From positions 1 to 64,000 of the forward strand of contig PLDK01000025.1 in the NCBI GenBank assembly GCA_003135135.1: a DNA stretch of 64,000 nucleotides. Reading direction: 5' to 3'. The stretch's first letter is position 1; the number at the start of each line of letters is the position of its first letter. Positions 1-8,762 of this stretch are shown here, in pieces. A model generated the notes under the pieces. It saw only the letters and a program-made list of their open reading frames with translations. It searched no databases and was not told where the DNA came from. The position numbers were made by a program, and so were the translations under genes. This DNA is from Deltaproteobacteria bacterium. GTDB taxonomy: Bacteria; Desulfobacterota; Binatia; Binatales; Binataceae.

Positions 1-67
1 GCCGCACGGCTGGGCTTAGCCCTGCACCCAGTATTATGGCCGCCCGCCGTTGGCGGGCGCGGCATGT
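1..67. repeat. Dispersed palindromic repeat, copy A (partial)
   Basis: This stretch, just downstream of the eno stop, holds the phrase CCTGCACCCAGTATTA followed by GGCCGCCCGCCGTTGGCGGG, a GC-rich inverted repeat (CCCGCC...GGCGGG). The same words in the same order occur at 10010-10130 and 11648-11784, and in part at 43789-43846. It is cut by the window edge. It may act as a transcription end for eno, but no T-run follows on the eno strand. Confidence 0.7.
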
Positions 68-133
68 AGGAAGAATCACCTGCGCGGTGGGCGAACTCCA
101 ACGCCATCCAGAATATTTCTCAGCGAGCGCCAC

Positions 134-1522
<1,389 letters not shown>

Positions 1523-1534
1523 TTAGGCGCAATC

Positions 1535-1589
1535 GGTGATGGGGTTCCACCGCCAACCGCTCCCGCTTGAGTGAGCTGATGACTCCTAC
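1535..1589 (+). promoter_or_regulatory. Fluoride riboswitch aptamer (crcB motif)
   Basis: The sequence begins GGTGATGGGGTTCCACC and ends GAGCTGATGACTCCTAC, which matches the crcB-motif consensus. P1 is GGTG with CACC. GGGGTT at 1541-1546 can pair with GACTCC at 1581-1586, and GCTC with GAGC closes the middle stem. It lies upstream of the DUF190-CBS gene and fluC, the fluoride exporter gene this class most often controls. The overlapping terminator indicates an ON switch: fluoride binding holds the aptamer and prevents termination. Confidence 0.94.
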
Positions 1590-1620
1590 TGGTGTTGAAC
1601 ACGGGTAGGGGCTTTTTTTT
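1583..1620 (+). terminator. Riboswitch expression-platform terminator
   Basis: CTCCTAC at 1583-1589, the 3' arm of the aptamer, can instead pair with GTAGGGG at 1605-1611, with a small GTGTT-G-AACAC hairpin inside the loop, followed by eight Ts at 1613-1620. The terminator and the aptamer therefore compete for the same bases. This is the usual architecture of a transcription-terminating riboswitch. Confidence 0.85.
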
Positions 1621-1631
1621 AAAGGGCTCTC

Positions 1632-1690
1632 GCAGGCTGTTGAAGCGCTTGGAATCAAACCGAGTTGCTCCGAGTTTTTCAACACCCTGC
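1632..1690. repeat. 59-bp inverted-repeat element (MITE-like)
   Basis: A 13-base arm, GCAGGCTGTTGAA (1632-1644), is matched by its reverse complement with one mismatch at 1678-1690 (TTCAACACCCTGC). The GCAGGxTGTTGAAAAA type of end is common on IS1182-like and related transposons, so this may be a tiny non-autonomous element or two remnant ends. A CGAGTT word is repeated inside. It lies in the leader between the riboswitch terminator and the start of the DUF190-CBS gene and would form a second strong hairpin in that mRNA. No target-site duplication is evident. Confidence 0.5.
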
Positions 1691-1806
1691 TAGTGAAAGG
1701 TACAGGGTCCTTTTTTGATCGCCAGCATCTTGCAATCTGATACGCTTTCGCAAGAACGGTTTGCAAGGGCGCATCCGCTTTCACAACGCCAGGAGGGCAG
1801 TGATCG

Positions 1807-3111
1807 ATGTTCACCGGAAGGGCTAAGCAGGTCACGATCTATTTCGGCGAGACGGATCAATACCGTCACCAGGCGCTGTACATGGCGATCATCGAGATGC
1901 TTCGGCGCGAGGGGTGTAGCGGCGCGACCGCGATGCGCGGAGTGGCGGGGTTTGGGGCCTCATCGCTGATTCACACGGCGGCGATCCTTCGGCTGTCCTT
2001 CGATCAGCCAATCGTGATCACAGTTGTAGATCGCGCCGAGCGGATCGATCGCGTGCTTGGTCCGATCCGGGAGATGGCTCCGAACGCACTGATCACGGTT
2101 CAAGAGGTGGAAGTCGTTCAATCGGGAGTGCCCTTCAAGGAAGGTTTGCCCGACGTGAAGGTCGGAGAGGTAATGCGCCGTGAAGTCGCCACGGTGCATC
2201 CCGACAGCCCCATCACCCAGGTCGTAGAGCTACTCCTGGACAAGGATTTCAGCGCCGTCCCGGTGGTGGACAATGACGGGAAAGTGGTCGGCATGGTCAG
2301 CGACAACGATCTGCTGACACGAGGCGGGATGAACGTCACGATCAGTCTGAAAAAGGCCACCGATCTGGATTACGTGCGCGAGCTTCACGAATCGCTGGAG
2401 AACGCGAACCGCAAAGTGTCGGAAGTGATGACGCGAGAGGTGGTGACGACCGCTCCCGACATGATTCTCGGACGAGCTGCCAGGCTTATGGTCGAAAAAC
2501 ATCTCAAGCGGCTACCGGTCGTGGATAGCGATGGAAAGTTGGTGGGCATCCTGGGCCGGCTTGATGTTTTGAACACGATCGCGGCGGTCCATCTGTCCGA
2601 GTGGCACCCCGAGGCCCGCAGCGCCGGCCCGGATGCGACGGTCGACGACGTGATGACACGTGAGGTTCCGAGCGTGCACGAATCGGCAACCATCGAGGAA
2701 GTTTTCGAGCTGCTGGTCTCGTCGGCCCACAAGCGGGTTGTGGTTATAGATGACAAGCGGCACGTCGTAGGGATTATCGCGGGCTCCGACTTGATTTCGA
2801 AAGTAAGCCGCGAGAGCTGGCCGGGCGTGATGGAACTCCTGGTCTCCAAGGTCCCGATTGAGAGGATCAGCGGACCGGCCCGCAAACACATTCAGAAGCT
2901 TCGCGCGCGGTTTGCCAGAGAACTGATGACGCGGGACGTGATCACCGTCCGCGAGAAAATGCCGGTTATCAGCGCGCTGGCACTATCCGCGGAAAAGCGC
3001 GTGAAGCGTCTGCCGGTGGTGGACGCCGAAGGCGCGCTGGTTGGAATCGTGGGGCGAACCGAAATGATGCGGGCGCTGCTCGCGCGAAGCGAAGCGGAAA
3101 AGGGGCTGTAG
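1807..3111 (+). CDS. DUF190 (PII-like) protein fused to four CBS domains
   Basis: Residues 1-105 form a DUF190 domain (VTIYFGETDQYRHQALYMAI, GCSGATAMRGVAGFGASSLI), a small PII-like fold. Four CBS domains follow, each opening with a VMTREV-like helix and carrying a PVVD-x-GK-x-VG strand: about 118-172, 198-253, 272-325 and 370-428. CBS pairs usually bind adenine nucleotides and act as sensors. An AGGAGGG ribosome site lies at 1791-1797. The stop is two bases before the fluC start, so the two are co-transcribed behind the fluoride riboswitch. DUF190 genes often sit next to crcB/fluC, which suggests a regulatory or accessory role in fluoride export or stress, but the biochemical function is unknown. 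Confidence 0.9.
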   Translation: MFTGRAKQVTIYFGETDQYRHQALYMAIIEMLRREGCSGATAMRGVAGFGASSLIHTAAILRLSFDQPIVITVVDRAERIDRVLGPIREMAPNALITVQEVEVVQSGVPFKEGLPDVKVGEVMRREVATVHPDSPITQVVELLLDKDFSAVPVVDNDGKVVGMVSDNDLLTRGGMNVTISLKKATDLDYVRELHESLENANRKVSEVMTREVVTTAPDMILGRAARLMVEKHLKRLPVVDSDGKLVGILGRLDVLNTIAAVHLSEWHPEARSAGPDATVDDVMTREVPSVHESATIEEVFELLVSSAHKRVVVIDDKRHVVGIIAGSDLISKVSRESWPGVMELLVSKVPIERISGPARKHIQKLRARFARELMTRDVITVREKMPVISALALSAEKRVKRLPVVDAEGALVGIVGRTEMMRALLARSEAEKGL

Positions 3112-3112
3112 G

Positions 3113-3487
3113 GTGTTGGCGGTTGTTCTGGTTGCGATTGGCGGCGGCATCGGATCGGCGACGCGGTATTTGGCCAGTGGCTGGATTGCCGCTCGTTTTG
3201 GGAGTGCGTTCCCGTACGGAACATTTGCAATCAATGTCACAGCAAGTTTCATCATCGGCTTTTTCCTGGCATTTGCTCAGGAGCGAGTCAGCCTCAATCC
3301 GAATTTGCGCCTTTTCGTCGCGGTCGGTTTCATCGGCGGTTATTCGACGTTCTCGACCTTTGAGTACGAATCGGTTCGCTTGCTTCAAGACGGAGAGATG
3401 CTGCTGGGCGCGGTATATCTTCTCGGCAGTGTGATCACCGGAGGTCTCGCCGCAATCGGGGGAATCGCATTGGGAAGCCGGCTATGA
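3113..3487 (+). CDS. crcB: Fluoride ion channel FluC/CrcB
   Basis: A 124-residue inner-membrane protein with four hydrophobic helices, the standard size for Fluc dual-topology dimeric fluoride channels, which let toxic F- leave the cytoplasm. Signatures are GGGIGSATRY near the N terminus, the GTFAINVTASFIIGF helix with its conserved Asn, and GGYSTFSTFEYE, the Phe-box/Na+ site segment normally written GGxTTFSTF. The start is GTG at 3113, two bases after the previous stop, with AAGGGG upstream. Control by the fluoride riboswitch at 1535 is expected for the whole transcript. Confidence 0.97.
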   Translation: MLAVVLVAIGGGIGSATRYLASGWIAARFGSAFPYGTFAINVTASFIIGFFLAFAQERVSLNPNLRLFVAVGFIGGYSTFSTFEYESVRLLQDGEMLLGAVYLLGSVITGGLAAIGGIALGSRL

Positions 3488-3542
3488 CCCGGCCCCGTCG
3501 CGGTTGAATGATAAGGACGGCTGGTAGGAGTCAGCGAAGACC

Positions 3543-3597
3543 GGTGATGGGGTTCACTAGAACTGCTTTGCTCTGAGCAGGGCTGACGACCCCTACC
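3543..3597 (+). promoter_or_regulatory. Second fluoride-riboswitch-like aptamer, downstream of fluC
   Basis: The segment runs GGTGATGGGGTTCACT...AACTGC...GGGCTGACGACCCCTACC and keeps the crcB-motif layout. GGTG can pair with CACT, CTGCT with AGCAG, and GGGGTT (3549-3554) with GACCCC (3588-3593). The last pairing differs from the first aptamer's but is still complementary, which is covariation-like support. One conserved U in GCTGATG reads C. No gene follows on this strand for about 5 kb. GCAA-capped GGCC stems and CCTA/TAGG (3592-3617) could form a platform hairpin, but no T-run follows. Confidence 0.68.
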
Positions 3598-3651
3598 AAG
3601 GCCGCAAGGCCGATAGGAGTCTCCCATCAGTCGAACGATTTGCGCGTCCCG

Positions 3652-5169
3652 TTACCCGCCGCTGGGAATGGGAGATGCGCGGACGGCGCGCTCGAACGCC
3701 CAGGCACGAATGTGATTGATCTGCTCCTTCATGGTGCGCGCCAGCGGAACCAGCTCACCGGCGGCCAGGAAGAGATCCTGCTCGGTAACCTCATGGTCCT
3801 TCAGCCGCGCCCTGATCAGCGCCGATACGACGGTCTGCTCGATCTCGGCACCGGTCCAGCCCTTCATAAAGTCCGCCAATCGTTCCAGATCAAACTTGCT
3901 CGCATCTATTTCCCGGCGGCCGAGGTGAATCTTCAAGATCTCGATCCGTTCGGCAACCAGCGGCAGGTCAACGAAGAAGACCTCATCGAAACGTCCTTTG
4001 CGAATCATCTCGGCGGGAAGCAGGTCGATCCGGTTTGCGGTGGCGGCGACAAAGAGCCCGCGCGCCTTCTCCTGCATCCAGGTCAGAAAGAAGGCGAAGA
4101 TCCTGCCCTGCTCGCCGCCCGGATCCCCCGAGGTAATCCCCATCTCAATCTCGTCGAACCAAACCACCGCGGGCGCCATATCCTCGAGCGTCTTGCAGGC
4201 CTGGACGAATGCTCCCTCGGGCTCCCCATGCCTGCCGGAGAAGACCTCGATCATGTCGATTCGATAGAGAGGAAGCTCGAAGTGCGAGGAGATGGCTTTG
4301 ATGCAAAGGCTCTTGCCGCAGCCCGGGATGCCCATGACGAGAACGCCCTTGGGGACGATGTCAGTGCTCAGGCTCTCGCGGAGTTGAAACAGTTTACGAC
4401 GCTCTAGCAACCACTGCTTGAGCTTCTCCAGGCCGCCGACCTCGCCGATGCTCGTGCTGTCGGCAATAAACTCGATGACGCCGCCGCGGTTGACGAGCAG
4501 CCGCTTTTCCTCGAGCAGGGCCGGTAACGACTCGGGGCCGAGGGTTGGACTCACAGCCAGAGCACGGCGCACCGCGTGGCGCGCCTCCTGGAGCGTGACT
4601 CCCTGCAGGGCGCGCGCGAGCTGGTAGAGGGTTTCCTCGCTCACGTCGGGCGCCGAGAGTCGCCGAGCCTCGATGCGCAAAAGCTCGACCAGCTCGATGA
4701 GATCAGGCGGCCGCAGCTCGAGATACACAATGTCCCGCTCGATCTCCTCAGGAACGAATCGCACCGGTGAACTGATGACTATGAACTTCCGTTGATCGAG
4801 ACAGCTTTCGTACAGGTCTCGAAGACGGCGCCTGACCTCCGGAGATTCGCGCAGCGGCTCGTGAAAGTCCTTGAGATGGAAGATGGCGGCGTCCTTGTGG
4901 GCGGCGATGAAGTCCAGAGCTTCGCGAGGATCGAGAGTGCCGGCCTGAGCTACTGCGTCATCGCGAAGCAATCCCTGGGTGAGGCTCCAGGTCCAAACGG
5001 GCACCGGTGTGGACGCGTACAGCGCTCGGCCGACCTCGCGCAGCAGCCTTCCGATTCGCTGCTCTTCGGCGGAGCGGATATAGGTGAGCGGTCGTCCTGA
5101 CTGGAAGATCTCGCGCAGCGTCTTTGCCGCGCGGCTCTCAACAGGCTGAGGTTTTGCAGAATCCTTCAT
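3652..5169 (-). CDS. Ycf46-like AAA+ ATPase
   Basis: A 505-residue AAA+ ATPase. The N-terminal half (to about 250) resembles the Ycf46 family, with a degenerate nucleotide-binding-like region (KFIVISSPVRFVPEEIERDI). The C-terminal AAA module has Walker A GIPGCGKS (about 280-287), Walker B VVWFDEIE (about 335-342), sensor-1 AATANR and an arginine-finger region MIRKGRFDEVFF. The lid helical domain follows (GWTGAEIEQTVVSALIRAR). Ycf46 proteins occur in chloroplast genomes, cyanobacteria and many other bacteria and are linked to CO2 or photosynthesis regulation in cyanobacteria; the role here is unknown. It appears to be a single-gene unit. Its 3' end faces the orphan aptamer region. Confidence 0.85.
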   Translation of the reverse strand: MKDSAKPQPVESRAAKTLREIFQSGRPLTYIRSAEEQRIGRLLREVGRALYASTPVPVWTWSLTQGLLRDDAVAQAGTLDPREALDFIAAHKDAAIFHLKDFHEPLRESPEVRRRLRDLYESCLDQRKFIVISSPVRFVPEEIERDIVYLELRPPDLIELVELLRIEARRLSAPDVSEETLYQLARALQGVTLQEARHAVRRALAVSPTLGPESLPALLEEKRLLVNRGGVIEFIADSTSIGEVGGLEKLKQWLLERRKLFQLRESLSTDIVPKGVLVMGIPGCGKSLCIKAISSHFELPLYRIDMIEVFSGRHGEPEGAFVQACKTLEDMAPAVVWFDEIEMGITSGDPGGEQGRIFAFFLTWMQEKARGLFVAATANRIDLLPAEMIRKGRFDEVFFVDLPLVAERIEILKIHLGRREIDASKFDLERLADFMKGWTGAEIEQTVVSALIRARLKDHEVTEQDLFLAAGELVPLARTMKEQINHIRAWAFERAVRASPIPSGG

Positions 5170-5403
5170 AGAAAAATCGCGAGAGTTGTGAGCCTGCGCT
5201 CGACTCCTTCGGCACCCTCAGATGTCCCGGTTCAGATCATAGCGGTCGCGAGTCCACCGGTCACGCGCCGGGACGGGGGCCACGCGGCGGACCCACCAGC
5301 GCATCGAATGAATCCAAATTAACACATGCCGGTTAAAAGCGAGCATGGCCATCGGCGTGATTGCATTCTTAATCCCGTGCCTCGCGCACCGCGTCGAGCA
5401 GCC

Positions 5404-6198
5404 TCAATCCGCCGGCGAGACCCGCAGCGTCAGCACGTGAGGCCCGCGGAAATAGCGGTCAAACTCGCCGCCGACGTAGTTCCAATTGTCATTGGGATTA
5501 AACCACGCGTCCATCGTTGGCATGAACGGCGCGAGCAACAGATTCAAAACTCCCAGATCGGGCCGCATATCGAGGCGGACGAGATCTCCCGGGTATAGAG
5601 GCCAATGCTCCGATCGATCCGGAAGCGAAGTCTCGACGCTGAAGATCGCAGGTCCTGGCACGCATGCGAACGCATGGAATCTGACTTCACGGATCCCATG
5701 CCTAAGACTCGCGACCACCATCATAAGTTCGGACGCGCCGGCGAAAGAATCGGCTGGGACCTCGAGCTGGGACTTGCGCACTTTTATCTTTCCCGCTGTA
5801 TAGCTCGCACACGAGGCAACGCCGGATTTGGCATTCAGCGTGTCGACCATATGAAGCGTGCCGTCGGCGTTGAAAAACGAGTGCTGGTAAGAATCGAGTC
5901 TGGGTATGGAGTCCGGGTTTCCTACGTATAGCCGTTCGCTTTCATTATCGTGTTCGCCGTCCAGGTATCTGGTCTCGCCCTTAACCTCTTCGGTTGAGCT
6001 TTCATGCAAGACCATGAAACGCGTAGATCCGATCGTCTGCTTCCCGTCAGGACTCAAGACCTTCAACTCGAGCGTGCCGAAATCGAAGGCGCCGCTGGAA
6101 TTCGGCCCGGATGCGACCGGGTTCCCCCAAATCGCCGCGTTGGCGGCCAGCGCGAACACGACCAGCAGCGTCGTTTTCAAAATCCGGCTCCAGGGCAA
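5404..6198 (-). CDS. Secreted protein of unknown function
   Basis: The 264-residue product opens with a signal peptide (basic RILK then a hydrophobic LLVVFALAANAAIW stretch) and has no further membrane helix. I recognise no catalytic motif. A middle region contains two cysteines (SCASY near 140 and FACVP near 182) that could pair in the periplasm. The gene follows the glycosyltransferase stop by 15 bases, so it is the third gene of the phosphoesterase-glycosyltransferase operon and may serve the same envelope or lipid process. That role is inferred only from position. Confidence 0.7.
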   Translation of the reverse strand: MPWSRILKTTLLVVFALAANAAIWGNPVASGPNSSGAFDFGTLELKVLSPDGKQTIGSTRFMVLHESSTEEVKGETRYLDGEHDNESERLYVGNPDSIPRLDSYQHSFFNADGTLHMVDTLNAKSGVASCASYTAGKIKVRKSQLEVPADSFAGASELMMVVASLRHGIREVRFHAFACVPGPAIFSVETSLPDRSEHWPLYPGDLVRLDMRPDLGVLNLLLAPFMPTMDAWFNPNDNWNYVGGEFDRYFRGPHVLTLRVSPAD

Positions 6199-6213
6199 TG
6201 GCAGAACTGCTGA

Positions 6214-7470
6214 TCAGGCACTCCGGTGGACTTCCGGTGCGAATCGGGCCGCAGTCGGAGTGCGCGCGAATCCCGAGTTTGCGGCTCGATGGTGAGAAAT
6301 CAGGGCCGCCAGAATTTCGGGGACTTCAAACACCGCACGGTTGTCGAGGGCTTGTACGCTGGCGCGGAGGCGGAGGAACTGCTCGCGATCCAGCATCGTC
6401 GAAACCGCAAGGGCGATCTGCCGCAAGGAAGGCAACACTATTCCGAGCTGATTTTGCGCGATCCAATCGGTGTTGAAGCGCTCCTGCACCATCGTCCAGG
6501 CGTTGCGCTCGACTATCACCGGGAGACCCATAACGAGCGCTTCGCTGATGCAACCCGGACCCGGCTTGCCGATGAAAAAATCAGCCAGCTGCATGAAGTA
6601 CGGAATTTCTGATGTGAAGCCTACACAATGAAAGGGATAGGACAGCTTCATGCTTTCGATATGCTCGCGCAGCTTGTCATTGTGACCGCATACGAAAATA
6701 AGCTGGGTCTTCAGCCGGGCGGCTTCGATTCTTCTCACGATAGCTGCCATCTGGCTCGAGCCGTAGCTGCCAAACATCACGATGCCCGTCGGCAATTCGG
6801 GATCGAGCCCCAGCCGGATTCGCTCGGCTTCGCGGCTTAGCTCCATCTGGCTATAGAACTCGGGACGCACGATCATTCCCGAGGTGCGAAACACGCGCGC
6901 GCGGTCATGTCCCATAGCTATCGCTTGCCTGGCCGCGGTAGCAGTGCCGCAAACCAGGTACTGCTTTTGCCGCTCGATCCAGAAGTGCGGCGGACAGTCG
7001 GCCAGGTCGGTAAGTATCGTGACCATGGGAGTTTCCGACCGTGCCCGCATCGCGTCGGCTTGTCGCAGGCCTTCCAAAATCGCGTGATTGAAATTGGGGA
7101 TCATCGAGACCACAAGGTCGGGCTGCGAGCGCTGCCAATGGCGCGCCAGCAGCTTGATCATTGTCGGCTCGATTTGCCGAATCACCATCTGCATTATCCG
7201 CAGCATCGGGCCGGTGCCGATGGTAAGACCGTATTTGAGCTGCGAATTGTAGAAGTCTTCCACGCGAACGCCGGTGAGGCGCCGGATCACGTCGGCCGGT
7301 TCGAGCAGGTCGCGCAGGTTGATTGGATTGATTTGCCACGAACGATGCTGCTGTTCAGCCGCCGATATCAGTGCTCTTGCCGAAGCGCGGTGTCCGCCAC
7401 CCGCGTCGAAGTAGATCAGATCGATTTGTGCATCCGGGTAATTCGTCGATTCAGGACGATAAGTTGTCAC
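6214..7470 (-). CDS. MGDG-synthase/MurG-type glycosyltransferase (GT28-like)
   Basis: About 418 residues. The N-terminal MGDG-synthase domain has LIYFDAGGGHRASARAL near residue 20, then LVVSMIPNFNHAI. The C-terminal GT-B domain has GIVMFGSYGSS and the donor-binding stretch FFIGKPGPGCISEALVMGLP. Family members add hexoses to diacylglycerol or act like MurG on lipid-linked sugars at the inner membrane. I set the start at GTG 7470, which overlaps the phosphoesterase stop as GTGA; the longer open frame upstream is only the neighbour read in another frame. Tight coupling to a PlcP-like enzyme, which could supply diacylglycerol, suggests glucosyl- or galactosyl-diacylglycerol synthesis. Sugar and acceptor are unknown. 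Confidence 0.85.
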   Translation of the reverse strand: MTTYRPESTNYPDAQIDLIYFDAGGGHRASARALISAAEQQHRSWQINPINLRDLLEPADVIRRLTGVRVEDFYNSQLKYGLTIGTGPMLRIMQMVIRQIEPTMIKLLARHWQRSQPDLVVSMIPNFNHAILEGLRQADAMRARSETPMVTILTDLADCPPHFWIERQKQYLVCGTATAARQAIAMGHDRARVFRTSGMIVRPEFYSQMELSREAERIRLGLDPELPTGIVMFGSYGSSQMAAIVRRIEAARLKTQLIFVCGHNDKLREHIESMKLSYPFHCVGFTSEIPYFMQLADFFIGKPGPGCISEALVMGLPVIVERNAWTMVQERFNTDWIAQNQLGIVLPSLRQIALAVSTMLDREQFLRLRASVQALDNRAVFEVPEILAALISHHRAANSGFARTPTAARFAPEVHRSA

Positions 7471-8261
7471 GACACCACCCCATCCGACATCGGTTCGAAA
7501 ACCGAAATGTTCTGGTGTGAACCACTCCAACGGATGACCTGCAGCGTCCCGTCCTGCTCTTCCACCACCGCCGTCCGGTTCTGCACCCAATCACCATCGT
7601 TCACATACAAGATGGTTCCGATCAGCCGATGATCCGAGCGATGAATATGTCCGCAGATCACGCCGTCGGCTTTGTGGTCGCGCGCGGCTGCAAGGACCGC
7701 TCGATCCCGGAAGTCAGTGAGAAACTCGACGGCCTTGCGGGCGGGGTAACGGAAATAGTCGGAAAACGAGCGGCCTTCATCCCCTTCCTGTCCGGACTGA
7801 CGATGGTACCAGTCATGGATCCGCTGGGCTCGCGCGTACGCGTAGGATCCGATGATCGGGAGCAGGCGGTTTGGATTGAGCGAGCCGTCGAATTGATGCC
7901 CATGGGTCACGAGCATCCTGGCGCCGTCGGCGGTGGTGTGGATTAAAGAACTCGTGGAAGGGATCGGGCCAAAAAGTTCTTCAACGAGGCTGACCCTGAA
8001 CTCGTCGTGATTTCCCGGGAGGAATACCACGTTGGCGCCACGCCGGCGCCAGTGGACGATCTCATTCACCAGCTCCTGTTGAACCGGACTCCAGTGCCAC
8101 GCAGGTCCCCAGTTCCATCCGTCTACTATGTCGCCAACGAGGTAAAGGGTCTCCGAAACGTGATGGCGCAGAAAATCGAGTAACGAGCCGGCCTTGGATG
8201 CACGGGTTCCGAGATGGACATCGGAGATCCAGATCGCTCGGTAATATCCGGGTTGAACCAT
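7467..8261 (-). CDS. PlcP/LpxH-family metallophosphoesterase
   Basis: A 264-residue binuclear metallophosphoesterase with every metal motif: SDVHLG (13-18), GDIVDGW (43-49), GNHDE (83-87), THGHQFDG (119-126) and GHIHRSD (about 209). The string YLVGDIVDGW, the FLRHH helix before it, ADGVICGHIH and the GDWVQNRTAV end resemble PlcP (Sinorhizobium SMc00171 type), a phospholipase C that removes phospho-head groups from membrane lipids to give diacylglycerol. The same superfamily includes LpxH (UDP-2,3-diacylglucosamine hydrolase), and automatic annotation usually says LpxH. Its partner gene, a diacylglycerol-type glycosyltransferase, favours PlcP. A strong GGAGGAGGAG ribosome site precedes the start. 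No clear Pho box is seen upstream. Confidence 0.85.
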   Translation of the reverse strand: MVQPGYYRAIWISDVHLGTRASKAGSLLDFLRHHVSETLYLVGDIVDGWNWGPAWHWSPVQQELVNEIVHWRRRGANVVFLPGNHDEFRVSLVEELFGPIPSTSSLIHTTADGARMLVTHGHQFDGSLNPNRLLPIIGSYAYARAQRIHDWYHRQSGQEGDEGRSFSDYFRYPARKAVEFLTDFRDRAVLAAARDHKADGVICGHIHRSDHRLIGTILYVNDGDWVQNRTAVVEEQDGTLQVIRWSGSHQNISVFEPMSDGVVS

Positions 8262-8762
8262 GGCCTACTCCTCCTCCCCATTTTGCCTCGATTGACGGCA
8301 ACACGAGCGTCCCTTCCGCCTGCAACCTGCGACCCGCCGATCAACCTTCACCGATCGATCCGACATTTCGTGTCAGGACTTTACCTTCTGGTATGCAATC
8401 AGATCGGAACTTCGATAACTACACAATTAGTGAACTGCGGCTGACGAGTGAGATAGGAAAGAATGATAAGTGTATTAGCAAGTTGCTACTCGCATATTAA
8501 CGGACGGCTACATTCAGGATTAGCTATTTGATGCCGCGCGGCTTGCTCCCGGAAAAACCTGAGCATCGAGCGCGGGAATGTGAGGCGATGGACTTCGCCG
8601 GAATGCTCGTAGATGTCGAAGCGGCGCCGCCAGCTACGCAAGTCGGCTTTACTGCGATATAATCGCGCACAGCCTGGGACCAACGCGCGCCAACTGACGC
8701 GGCGCTGACGATTACCGATACCGAGATTTGGGCAGCCGTACAGACTGGGAGACGACTGATTA
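8262..8762. other. Divergent intergenic region, no gene seen
   Basis: This 501-base gap separates the leftward phosphoesterase operon from the rightward CoA transferase. The centre (about 8400-8520) is clearly AT-richer than the flanks and probably holds both promoters. TATAAT at 8658-8663 is a candidate -10 box for the CoA transferase, about 100 bases before its ATG, with no convincing -35. Short open frames here lack recognisable motifs. Confidence 0.6.

Noticed and set aside
8262-8400. Pho box before the PlcP-like operon
   Set aside because: Only a partial TGACA...TGTC pair is seen; there is no direct repeat of CTGTCAT type.
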